From Bradyrhizobium sp. CCBAU 53351 (GTDB lineage Bacteria > Pseudomonadota > Alphaproteobacteria > Rhizobiales > Xanthobacteraceae): a DNA stretch of 64,000 bases. The stretch spans positions 868,001 through 932,000 of the forward strand of contig NZ_CP030059.1 in the NCBI RefSeq assembly GCF_015291745.1, read 5' to 3'. The notes under the pieces were generated by a model. The model saw nothing but the letters and a program-made list of their open reading frames with translations, ran no database searches and had not been told where the DNA came from. The position numbers were made by a program, and so were the translations under genes. Shown piece after piece: positions 1-6,855 of the stretch (within the stretch, counting starts at the first letter, position 1; each line of letters starts with the position of its first letter).

Positions 1-267
1 GAGCGCGAGATGGAGCGGATGGCGGCGATCCGGGAAGAGGCCGCGGACCCGGATCTTGCGATGCTGCGCTGGGCCGGAGCGATGGGACTGCTGCTGAGCT
101 CGCTGTTCGGTATGTCGCCGCTCGGCAAGGACGAGCACGAGCGGCTGTTCGCGCGCCTGCTCGACGACGCACAATGGAGCGGTCTCGCCCAACCGGTGGC
201 AACGCGCGCCGCCAAATCCGGAGCGGCACCGGTCGCGAAGGCGGCAACCCGGCGCAAGCGCGCCTGA
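1..267 (+). CDS. TetR/AcrR-family regulator, C-terminal part (truncated by window edge)
   Basis: The reading frame is open from the first base and ends at TGA 265-267, so only about 88 C-terminal residues are present and the start lies upstream. The pattern RWAGAMGLLLSSLFGMSPLG followed by a short helix and a basic Ala/Lys/Arg tail resembles the ligand-binding C-terminal domain of TetR regulators. The DNA-binding domain is outside the window, so the assignment is only moderate. A TetR-like palindrome lies 84 bases downstream, ahead of the next gene. Confidence 0.5.
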   Translation, partial: EREMERMAAIREEAADPDLAMLRWAGAMGLLLSSLFGMSPLGKDEHERLFARLLDDAQWSGLAQPVATRAAKSGAAPVAKAATRRKRA

Positions 268-350
268 TTCCTCGTTAGCGAAATCCAATCGTGACCTGCA
301 CAAAGCCGCCCTGCGGCCAAATGCGCCGGGCCTTCATTTTCGAATTTTAC

Positions 351-368
351 AAACCGTCTAGTCGGTTT
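351..368. promoter_or_regulatory. TetR-type operator-like palindrome
   Basis: AAACCGTCTAGTCGGTTT is an 18-bp near-perfect inverted repeat with one mismatched pair. It resembles the AACCGAC/GTCGGTT operators of many TetR-family repressors. It lies between the TetR-like gene end and the DUF3313 lipoprotein gene, 148 bases before that start codon. Which protein binds it is inference. Confidence 0.5.
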
Positions 369-446
369 TATAAATCCAGCACTGAGGCAGCCCGAAGCTT
401 CCGAGACGGCCCCGGACGAAGCCGAGGGTTGGCAATGGTGAGCGCC

Positions 447-476
447 GCAGCCGCGTCCGGTCCTTGACGCGGCTGC
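447..476 (+). other. Leader hairpin before the DUF3313 gene
   Basis: GCAGCCGCGTC and GACGCGGCTGC form a perfect 11-bp stem with an 8-base loop, ending 39 bases before the next start codon. No T tract follows, so it is not a typical intrinsic terminator. It may be a 5' UTR structure or a protein-binding inverted repeat. Confidence 0.5.
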
Positions 477-515
477 GGTCGCCATCGCCGTGGAGAGCGC
501 TGAGAGGAGTCTGAG

Positions 516-1178
516 ATGAATCGCTCGATCGCCATGCGCGGTCTGGGAACGCTGGTGTTTTGCGCTGGCATGGGTGGCTGTGCCTCGGTTGCTCCCGTGC
601 CCTATTCGGAGATGGCGTCCTCGGCCTTCCTGGCCCCGGACAAATCGGATGCCTCCGGCCGCGTGCCCTACCGCTATTCGACGCCGGTCGACTGGCGCGC
701 ATACAATAAGGTGATCCTCGATCCCGTCGTGGTCTACCGCGGCAAGGACCATCAGTTCGGCGACATGTCCGACAAGGACAAAGCGACGCTCGCCGCCTAC
801 ATGCAGAATTGTTTCGCCGACCGGCTGCGCAGCCGCTTCGCGCTGGCGCGCGAGCGCGGACCGAACACGCTGCGGGTCAGGCTGACGCTCACCGGCGCCG
901 TCACCAACACGCCGGTGCTCGGCACGCTCTCGCGCTTCGACATGGCCGGTGCGGTCTACAACGGCGTGCAGGCCGCGCGCGACGGCGAGGGCATGATGAC
1001 CGGCTCGGTCATCTACGGCGTCGAGATCTTCGACGCGACGAGCTCGCGGCTGCTCTCGGCCTATGTCACCAAGCAATACCCGGCTGCCTACGACATCAAG
1101 GCCACCACCGGCGCGCTCGCGGCCGCGACGGCCGGCCTCGACAAGGGCGCCGACGCGCTGATGGCGCAGCTGAACTGA
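516..1178 (+). CDS. DUF3313-family lipoprotein
   Basis: This 220-residue protein has a hydrophobic N-terminus ending in a lipobox-like MGGC with Cys22, so it is probably a lipoprotein anchored in the cell envelope. The body, with segments such as DWRAYNKVILDPVVVY near residue 62 and a late GTLSRFDMAGAVY segment, matches my memory of DUF3313 lipoproteins, whose function is unknown. An AG-rich ribosome site (GAGAGGAGTCTGAG) precedes the ATG. The gene ends 32 bases before the next exported protein in the same direction, so the two may be cotranscribed. Confidence 0.75.
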   Translation: MNRSIAMRGLGTLVFCAGMGGCASVAPVPYSEMASSAFLAPDKSDASGRVPYRYSTPVDWRAYNKVILDPVVVYRGKDHQFGDMSDKDKATLAAYMQNCFADRLRSRFALARERGPNTLRVRLTLTGAVTNTPVLGTLSRFDMAGAVYNGVQAARDGEGMMTGSVIYGVEIFDATSSRLLSAYVTKQYPAAYDIKATTGALAAATAGLDKGADALMAQLN

Positions 1179-1210
1179 CGCCGCGATCCATTCAACGAAA
1201 GGTGCTGCCG

Positions 1211-1780
1211 ATGAACATTCTCCTTCGCTTCCTGCTGCGCATTGCGATCACGATCGTGATGCTGGCGTTTGGCGGCCGAGCCGGCGCTGGTGCCCCGGCA
1301 GATCCGAGCGGCACATGGCTGGTCGAGGACGGCCGCGCCCGCATTCGCCTCGAGCGTTGCGGCCCCTCGCGCGACCGCCTCTGCGGCTTCATCGTCTGGA
1401 TGAAGGAGCCGGCCGACAAGCGCGGCCAGCCCTATCGCGACACCCAGAATCCGGATCCGGACAAGCGCGCTCGTATGCTGCTCGGCCACCAGCTCATCAT
1501 GGGCTTGCAGGCGACGCAGGAGGGTCGGTTTGCCGGCGACATCTATAATGCCGAGGACGGCAAATCCTATTCGGTCTCGGTGTGGCGCGAATCCGGCGAT
1601 CGCCTCAAGTTGAAAGGCTGTCTCATCAAATTCCTGTGCCAGACCCAGACTTGGCAGCAGACCCTCGACGTGCTGCCCGGCCAGCTCGTCGGCCTGACCG
1701 GCGACCTCAATGGCCCGCGTGCCGACAAGGAGTGGGCGATGGTGCCGGCCCCGAGGCCGATAGCGGCGAAAGCGAAGTAG
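1211..1780 (+). CDS. DUF2147-family exported protein
   Basis: This 189-residue protein starts with a signal peptide ending near AGAGA at about residue 27. The mature part contains PSGTWLVEDGRARIRLERC, a Cys-containing CGFIVWMKEP segment, and late GCLIKFLCQTQTW, the layout of DUF2147 proteins. These are small secreted beta-rich proteins of unknown role. The ATG at 1211 was chosen over upstream starts because it gives the signal peptide and follows AAAGGTG. It lies directly downstream of the DUF3313 gene. Confidence 0.8.
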   Translation: MNILLRFLLRIAITIVMLAFGGRAGAGAPADPSGTWLVEDGRARIRLERCGPSRDRLCGFIVWMKEPADKRGQPYRDTQNPDPDKRARMLLGHQLIMGLQATQEGRFAGDIYNAEDGKSYSVSVWRESGDRLKLKGCLIKFLCQTQTWQQTLDVLPGQLVGLTGDLNGPRADKEWAMVPAPRPIAAKAK

Positions 1781-1783
1781 CCG

Positions 1784-2095
1784 TCAGGAGGTCCGCAGCG
1801 CCCGTCGCAATTCGTCGAGCGCCTCTGTGAGCTGCTCGCGGTGCGCGATGTCGTCCTTGGGGATGCCGGCGACGCTTCCGGCGAGTTCACGCAGGATGCC
1901 GGCGAGCAGGCCGAAATTGATGTGCAGATGCACCGATTTGCGTTCGTCGGCAGCTCCCGGATGCTGCAGCACCAGCGCAAAGCCGCTGCCGTCGAGCCGC
2001 GCCTCGAACCGCGACGAATGCTCGAAAGTGCCGACATAAAACTTGTCGGGATATTCGAGCGCGACCTCTGCCTTGTCGGGAACCGGTCTGGACAT
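1784..2095 (-). CDS. Hypothetical protein, 103 aa
   Basis: I do not recognise this family. The protein is soluble, acidic and has no signal peptide. The N-terminal half looks like a beta-rich fold (VALEYPDKFYVGTFEHSSRF), and the C-terminal half is helical (GILRELAGSVAGIPKDD, then a Leu/Arg-rich helix). It converges with the DUF2147 gene three bases away. Its upstream region is shared with the divergent Irr-like gene and includes the FNR/FixK-type box, so both may respond to oxygen. Confidence 0.65.
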   Translation of the reverse strand: MSRPVPDKAEVALEYPDKFYVGTFEHSSRFEARLDGSGFALVLQHPGAADERKSVHLHINFGLLAGILRELAGSVAGIPKDDIAHREQLTEALDELRRALRTS

Positions 2096-2175
2096 GTGAG
2101 CCTCGTTGATACCGGTCGATTCTGGCCGGGAATAGAACGGGCCGCCTTGCGATAGGTCAGAGGCGGCATGCGGAT

Positions 2176-2189
2176 TTGATCCGGATCAA
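2176..2189. promoter_or_regulatory. FNR/FixK-type box (anaerobox)
   Basis: TTGATCCGGATCAA is a perfect match to TTGAT-N4-ATCAA, the target of FNR/FixK-family activators; the palindrome extends to 16 bp (2175-2190). Its centre is about 93 bases before the Irr-like start at 2276 and about 87 bases before the divergent gene starting at 2095. The pattern is seen directly; low-oxygen control is inference. Confidence 0.7.
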
Positions 2190-2275
2190 AGTGAGGCCGC
2201 CGCTTTTGCGATCCAATGGCAACTGGCGGGCCCCGGCACTCCGCGTCGCGTTCCCTCGAGCCGGTGAGACGATCG

Positions 2276-2761
2276 ATGGACTTGCAGGCCACGAATATCC
2301 CGGCGGTTGACGACAACGGACCTGATGTCGCCGGCCTCGAGCCACCGCCGGATGCGGGCGTGCAGCACTGCCTGCAATTGCTCGGCAATGCCGGCCTGCG
2401 CCCGACGCGCCAGCGTCTCGCGCTCGGCCATTTGCTGTTCCTGAACGGCCATCGTCATGTCACCGCCGAGAGCCTCTATGAAGAGGCGATCGCGGCGAAC
2501 GCCGATCTGTCGCTGGCGACCGTCTACAACACGCTGAACCAGTTCACCGAGGCCGGCCTGCTCCGCCGGATCGCCGCCGACGGCATCAAGTCGTTCTTCG
2601 ACACCGACACCTCGGTGCATCCGCACTTCTATCTCGAAGGCGAGGACATGCTGGTCGACGTTGCCGAAGGCCTCGTCTTCACTGGGATGCCCGAGGCGCT
2701 TCCCGGCCACGAGATCGCCCGGCTCGACGTCATCGTCCATCTGCGCCGCAAGCGGACGTAG
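2276..2761 (+). CDS. irr: Irr-like transcriptional regulator, Fur family
   Basis: This 161-residue protein carries the Irr signature: AGLRPTRQRLALG at residues 39-51 and LSLATVYNTLNQFTEAGLLRR at about 78-98, the winged helix that reads DNA. Irr proteins control iron and heme genes in Rhizobiales. B. japonicum Irr has an N-terminal heme motif with a Cys-Pro pair; here there is no Cys-Pro. The usual HHH cluster is H-P-H at about residues 115-117. It is therefore probably a paralog rather than the canonical heme-degraded Irr. I prefer ATG 2276 (after GGTGAG) to the in-frame ATG at 2216, because the extra 20 residues are not typical. Confidence 0.75.
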   Translation: MDLQATNIPAVDDNGPDVAGLEPPPDAGVQHCLQLLGNAGLRPTRQRLALGHLLFLNGHRHVTAESLYEEAIAANADLSLATVYNTLNQFTEAGLLRRIAADGIKSFFDTDTSVHPHFYLEGEDMLVDVAEGLVFTGMPEALPGHEIARLDVIVHLRRKRT

Positions 2762-2770
2762 CGCCACACT

Positions 2771-4318
2771 TCACCGCAACCCCGCGCGCCTGAATCCTTC
2801 GAGATAGTGCGCGCGATCGGCGTCGTTGGCCCAGGGCAGCTGCGTCGCGATCCAGTGCAGCGAGATGCCCGGCTGGGCCCGGCGCAACTCGCCCAGCGCC
2901 GCCTCCGCGAGCATGCCGTCGCCCGTCATGCCGGCCGAGACCGCGAGCACGCGGTAGGCGCCGGTGAGATCGCCGCGATGGCGGATCGCCTCGCGTGCGA
3001 GCGCGATGGCCTCGTCGTAATGGCGTTCGGTGAAGCGCGCATAGCCGGCGACGCCCTGATAAATCGCCAGCGAGGGATCGCGCGGCGACAGCCGGATCGC
3101 CCTCTGCGCGGCCTCGAACGCCTCCCTCGGCCGACCGGCATAGGACAGCGCCAGCGCGTAATAGCCCTGCGCCAGCGAGAAGTTCGGATTGAGCGCGAGC
3201 GCCCGCTCGAATTCGGACAGCGCGTCCGTAAGCCTGCGCGTCGAGAAATAGACGCTGCCAAGCGCGACATGCGCCCAGGCATCCTCATGGTCGCAGCGAA
3301 CCGCGGCCAGCGCGGCGGCTTCCGCCACTGGGGCCACCGCGGTGAGATGGGACCAGCCGAGATGCGCGCCGAACATGTCATTGGCCGCCAGCAGCGACAG
3401 CGCCTGTCCGTAGTTCGGATCGATCGCGATCGCGCGTTCGAGCAGCGTCCGCGCGGCCTCGTGATCGCACCTCGTCACCTTCCAAAAATGCGACAGCGCC
3501 CGCATCAGGAGATCCCACGCGTCCAGGCTCGCGGGCCCCTTGCAGTGGGCGCGAAAACTCTCGGCCGCGTGAATCTGCGGCTCGATCGCCGCGGCAATCG
3601 CGTTGGTGATCTCGTCCTGGACGGCGAAGACGTCGACCAGCTCGCGGTCATAGCGCTCGGCCCACAGATGGCTGCCCGAATTGGCATCGTTGAGCTGTGC
3701 GGTGATGCGGACCCGGCTGCCCACCTTGCGCACGCTGCCTTCGACCACGTAGCGGACGCCGAGCTCCTCCGCGATCTGCCGGATGTGGACTGCGCGTCCC
3801 TTGTAGGTGAAGGACGAGTTGCGCGCGATCACCATGAACCAGCGCTGCTTCGACAGCGCGGTGAGGATGTCCTCGCTGATGCCGTCGCCGAAATAATCCT
3901 GTGCGGGGTCGCCGCTCATGTTCTCGAAGGCGAGTACCGCGACCGCCGGGCGGTCCGCCGCGCGCGGCAGAGCGAGCCTGGCTTCAGCCGGCACGATCGA
4001 GGCTGCCGCTTCTTCCCGGACTTCGCCGACGAAGCGAAAGCCCTTGCGCGGAATGGTCTTGATCAGCCGCTGTGTCGCGCCGTCGTCGCTGATCGCCTTG
4101 CGTGCGGCGTTGATCCGGCTGTTCAGCGCCGAATCCGAGATGATCCGGTCGCTCCAGATCTGGCTGATCAGGTCATCCTTGCTGACGACACGCGCACGTT
4201 GTGCGACGAGATAGAGCAAGAGATCGAATACTTGTGGCTGCAACGGCACGGCCGCCCCGCCGCAGGTGAGCTCCCGCAGGTCGCCGTCGAGCACGTTGTT
4301 TTCAAAGCAAAATCGCAC
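2771..4318 (-). CDS. Winged-helix (OmpR/CadC-type) regulator with TolB-like and TPR domains
   Basis: This 515-residue protein begins with an OmpR/PhoB-type winged helix (about 1-100; PLQPQVFDLLLYLVAQRARVVSKDDL and IKTIPRKGFRFVGEV). A TolB/FlgO-like domain follows at about 125-240 (AVLAFENMSGDPAQDYFGDG and a YVVEGSVRK segment). The rest, to the C-terminus, is a tetratricopeptide-like helical array. No transmembrane segment or cyclase catalytic domain is visible, so it is probably a cytoplasmic sensor-regulator with an unknown signal. The start is GTG at 4316-4318. It is divergent from mddA, and tandem repeats lie just upstream of its start. Confidence 0.8.
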   Translation of the reverse strand: MRFCFENNVLDGDLRELTCGGAAVPLQPQVFDLLLYLVAQRARVVSKDDLISQIWSDRIISDSALNSRINAARKAISDDGATQRLIKTIPRKGFRFVGEVREEAAASIVPAEARLALPRAADRPAVAVLAFENMSGDPAQDYFGDGISEDILTALSKQRWFMVIARNSSFTYKGRAVHIRQIAEELGVRYVVEGSVRKVGSRVRITAQLNDANSGSHLWAERYDRELVDVFAVQDEITNAIAAAIEPQIHAAESFRAHCKGPASLDAWDLLMRALSHFWKVTRCDHEAARTLLERAIAIDPNYGQALSLLAANDMFGAHLGWSHLTAVAPVAEAAALAAVRCDHEDAWAHVALGSVYFSTRRLTDALSEFERALALNPNFSLAQGYYALALSYAGRPREAFEAAQRAIRLSPRDPSLAIYQGVAGYARFTERHYDEAIALAREAIRHRGDLTGAYRVLAVSAGMTGDGMLAEAALGELRRAQPGISLHWIATQLPWANDADRAHYLEGFRRAGLR

Positions 4319-4328
4319 GGCTTCATCA

Positions 4329-4367
4329 TCTCAAGCAAAAATCAAAGTCGTCTCAGGCGAAAATCAA
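4329..4367. promoter_or_regulatory. Tandem 17-bp direct repeats, candidate winged-helix regulator site
   Basis: TCTCAAGCAAAAATCAA (4329-4345) and TCTCAGGCGAAAATCAA (4351-4367) differ at two of 17 positions and start 22 bp apart, about two helical turns. OmpR-type winged-helix proteins commonly bind tandem direct repeats. The pair sits 11 bases upstream of the divergent regulator start and 87 bases upstream of mddA, so autoregulation or mddA control is plausible but inferred. Confidence 0.55.
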
Positions 4368-4453
4368 TGGTCCGCGAAAGCCCCGGGCCCGTCCGGGGTG
4401 CATGGTGAAGCAACCAACGAAGTGCCGGCGTTCTGGCACAACGGAGCTGTTTC

Positions 4454-5254
4454 ATGACCCAACTCGATCATCAGGTTCATTCGATTGGCCCGGGGGTTGC
4501 GGGCTTGCGGAGTTTCAAAATCATCGCCTTTTTGTACGGAATTGCGGCGTATCTCGTTTTTTTCGTCACCATTCTCTACGCCATCGGCTTCGTCACGGGT
4601 CTGGTGGTGCCCAAGACGATCGACAAGACCATCGACATTGGAACCCAGAGTTCGACGACCGAGGCCGTCATCATCAACCTGCTCCTGATGTCGATCTTCG
4701 CCGTTCAGCACAGCGTGATGGCGCGGCAGCAATTCAAGGCGTGGTGGACGCAGTTCGTCCCCAAGCCGGTCGAGCGAAGCACCTATGTGCTGCTGGCGAG
4801 CCTGTCATTGCTTCTCCTGTTCTGGCAGTGGCGTCCGTTGCCTGCGGTCATATGGAACGTCGAGAATCAGAATCTTGCCGTGACCCTGGTCACGCTGTCC
4901 TTCGCGGGCTGGGTCCTGGTGTTCACCAGCACCTACCTGATCAATCATTTCGAATTGTTCGGATTGCATCAGGTGACCAACCACCTGATCGGGAAGGAGA
5001 CGCCGCCGCCGCGCTTCAAGACGCCACTGCTCTACAATTTCGTCCGCCATCCGATCTATCTCGGTTTCATCATTGCGTTCTGGGCGGCGCCGACCATGAC
5101 CGCGGGCCATCTGCTGTTCGCGGCCGTCACCACGCTCTACATCTTCGTCGGCATTGCGCTGGAGGAGCACGACCTCGTCGCGCTCTTCGGCGACGAGTAC
5201 CGGCAGTACAAACAACGGGTAGCGATGCTTATTCCCTGGCGCCGGTCACACTAG
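4454..5254 (+). CDS. mddA: Methanethiol S-methyltransferase MddA-like membrane protein (NnrU/ICMT fold)
   Basis: This 266-residue polytopic protein has about five hydrophobic segments. It ends in the isoprenylcysteine-methyltransferase-like motif (RHPIYLGFIIAFW near residue 195, then LEEHDLVALFGDEYRQYKQRV). That is the layout of MddA, a membrane enzyme that methylates methanethiol with S-adenosylmethionine to form dimethyl sulfide; I recall a characterised Bradyrhizobium MddA. Related NnrU-type proteins share the fold, so substrate specificity is inferred. CGGAG precedes the start at suitable spacing. It is divergent from the winged-helix regulator. Confidence 0.7.
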   Translation: MTQLDHQVHSIGPGVAGLRSFKIIAFLYGIAAYLVFFVTILYAIGFVTGLVVPKTIDKTIDIGTQSSTTEAVIINLLLMSIFAVQHSVMARQQFKAWWTQFVPKPVERSTYVLLASLSLLLLFWQWRPLPAVIWNVENQNLAVTLVTLSFAGWVLVFTSTYLINHFELFGLHQVTNHLIGKETPPPRFKTPLLYNFVRHPIYLGFIIAFWAAPTMTAGHLLFAAVTTLYIFVGIALEEHDLVALFGDEYRQYKQRVAMLIPWRRSH

Positions 5255-5351
5255 CGCAGGCGCGGCGCCGCGCGTCCCCCGAACGGAGGACGTCCGGTCG
5301 CGTCGTGTGAGTTACGCAAGCCTCGCACGCGTGCGTCCCCTCAAAGTCCCC

Positions 5352-5434
5352 CGGGGTGATCTCCCCCTTCACCCCGACACCCTCTCCCCGCATCCCGCCT
5401 TCCCGAGCTATCGTGGAACAGGGGGCGGGGAGAG
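5352..5434. repeat. Nested inverted repeats in the intergenic region
   Basis: CGGGGTGA (5352-5359) pairs with TCACCCCG (5369-5376). A second pair, CTCTCCCCGC (5382-5391) and GCGGGGAGAG (5425-5434), encloses 33 bases. The C-rich/G-rich style matches other dispersed repeats in the window. They could end the mddA transcript or simply be a repeat copy. The rest of 5255-5467 shows nothing else I can name except the ribosome site of the next gene. Confidence 0.5.
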
Positions 5435-5467
5435 GATTTCTCCCCTTCATCAAACGGAGACGACCCA

Positions 5468-5890
5468 ATGAGACATGTCGGAAACTGCTTTTGTGGCGCC
5501 GTGACGATCGAGGTCACGGGTGCCCCGGAGGCGATGGGCTATTGCCATTGCCGCTCCTGCCGGTCGTGGTCGGGAGGCCCGGTCAACGCCTTCAGCCTCT
5601 GGAAACCCGAGGCGGTCCGCGTCAGCGAAGGCGCCGAGAATGTCGAGACCTTTGCCAAGACTCCGCTGAGCCAGCGCCAGTTTTGCAAGAAGTGCGGCGG
5701 TCATCTCATGACCAACCACCCGCCGCTCGGCCTCATCGACGTTTTCACCGCCACCATCCCGACACTCGCTTTCGCGCCCGGCGTTCACGTCAACTATGCC
5801 GAGACCGTGTTGCCGATGCGCGACGGCCTGCCCAAGTTGAAGGATTTTCCGGCCGAGTTCGGCGGCAGCGGCGAGATGATGCAGGAATAG
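5468..5890 (+). CDS. GFA-family (glutathione-dependent formaldehyde-activating-like) protein
   Basis: This 140-residue protein has the Cys pattern of the GFA/CENP-V fold: NCFCGAVTIEV near the N-terminus, CHCRSCRSWSGGP around residue 25, and FCKKCGGHL around residue 75. These residues bind structural and catalytic zinc in family members. The name comes from formaldehyde-glutathione adduct formation, but most members have no proven reaction, so the substrate is unknown. ACGGAGACGACC precedes the ATG. A terminator follows 15 bases after the stop. Confidence 0.85.
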   Translation: MRHVGNCFCGAVTIEVTGAPEAMGYCHCRSCRSWSGGPVNAFSLWKPEAVRVSEGAENVETFAKTPLSQRQFCKKCGGHLMTNHPPLGLIDVFTATIPTLAFAPGVHVNYAETVLPMRDGLPKLKDFPAEFGGSGEMMQE

Positions 5891-5905
5891 CGGCGCCGGA
5901 ATCAT

Positions 5906-5934
5906 GAGGGCGGCGGTGCGCCGCCCTCTTAGTC
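5906..5934 (+). terminator. Intrinsic terminator after the GFA gene
   Basis: GAGGGCGGC pairs with GCCGCCCTC across a 5-base loop, followed by TTAGTCTT. It lies 15 bases past the stop of the GFA gene and is also well placed to end the converging small-protein gene. Confidence 0.75.
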
Positions 5935-5956
5935 TTCAAGGCAGAACGACGACGGC

Positions 5957-6181
5957 CTAGCCGCCGCGCGATTCGACGACCTTGCGGCAGCTCTCCGAGA
6001 GCTTCGACTTGTTCTCGCGCAGGCAGGCATTCATCTGCGGCGGCTTGCCGATATGTTCGGCGCAGAACTTGCTGGCATCGCCGCGGCAGGCCATTTGCTC
6101 CTGAACCGATGGCCCGGATTGCGCAGACGCGGGCAGGGCGGCAGTGGCGAGCAGCAGCGCGGCAAGAACCGAAATCTTCAT
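5957..6181 (-). CDS. Small exported Cys-containing protein, 74 aa
   Basis: A clear signal peptide (MKISVLAALLLATAALPASAQ) is followed by a mature chain of about 54 residues with four cysteines: ACRGDASKFCAEHI and NACLRENKSKLSESC. This resembles the Cys-rich repeat seen in many small alphaproteobacterial exported proteins and is likely disulfide bonded in the periplasm. The function is unknown. AAAGAGGTGC precedes the ATG on the minus strand. It converges with the GFA gene. Confidence 0.75.
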   Translation of the reverse strand: MKISVLAALLLATAALPASAQSGPSVQEQMACRGDASKFCAEHIGKPPQMNACLRENKSKLSESCRKVVESRGG

Positions 6182-6416
6182 AAAGCACCTCTTTGGGATT
6201 GTCGTTGGTCCCGCCTGGGATCAAGCGGCCGGACGATCCCGCAAAGGCCGGGCGCCGGTCCATGCCATGTTCATGGCACCGGCCGGTCCTTGCAGCCGCG
6301 GTACCCCCATCTTCATGGCATGTATCCGCGCCCCGTCTTTTGTCATTCAGGCTGCACCTCGGCTGCGAAATCCGGTGATTGCATCGGGACGCCGAACGGG
6401 AAGCAGGAGAGCAAGA

Positions 6417-6722
6417 ATGTCGAAGAGAGCTGGAGCGCTGAGCGCAAGGCTGACGGTCATGGCACTGACGGTCACGGCGCTCGCGGGCGCGGCGATGGTG
6501 TTGCTGGGCACGAGCCCGGCGCAAGCGGTGGTCTATTGCAAGACCGTCGGCGTGCCCAAGGGTTGCGTGGTGCGGCCGACGGCGGCGGTGGTGGTCGCCC
6601 CGGGAGCGCCGGTTGCCGCGGCGGCGGTCGCAACGCCCGGCGTCGGCGCGCCCGGTGTTGGCGTCCGCGCGGGAACGCCGATGAATCGCGGCGGCCCGGT
6701 CAACCGCGTCGGCAGGCGCTGA
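6417..6722 (+). CDS. Hypothetical exported low-complexity protein, 101 aa
   Basis: The protein has a basic n-region and hydrophobic core ending in SPAQA, a signal peptide. The mature part has two cysteines (YCKTVGVPKGC) and then a Val/Ala/Pro/Gly-rich tail (PGVGAPGVGVRAG) ending in basic residues. No known domain is visible. The ATG at 6417 follows GCAGGAGAGC; longer upstream starts would bury the signal peptide. The tail may be unstructured and its function is unknown. Confidence 0.6.
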   Translation: MSKRAGALSARLTVMALTVTALAGAAMVLLGTSPAQAVVYCKTVGVPKGCVVRPTAAVVVAPGAPVAAAAVATPGVGAPGVGVRAGTPMNRGGPVNRVGRR

Positions 6723-6855
6723 TATTTCCATTGGATTGATTGCATTGCTTCGGGCCAACGGGGCCTGCGGATGAACACCCCCCGTCCTCCGCAGGCGGAT
6801 TTACCCGGCCCGTCCCCTCTCTCCGTGCGCCCCACACGTTCGGGGAGGGGGCTTT

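Noticed and set aside
2807..4408. 533-residue plus-strand open frame opposite the winged-helix regulator
   Set aside because: It is antisense to a clear regulator with recognised domains; its Arg/Ala-rich composition is typical of shadow frames in GC-rich DNA.
5412..5436. GGAAC before the GFA gene considered as an EcfG promoter
   Set aside because: No CGTT is found at the needed distance.
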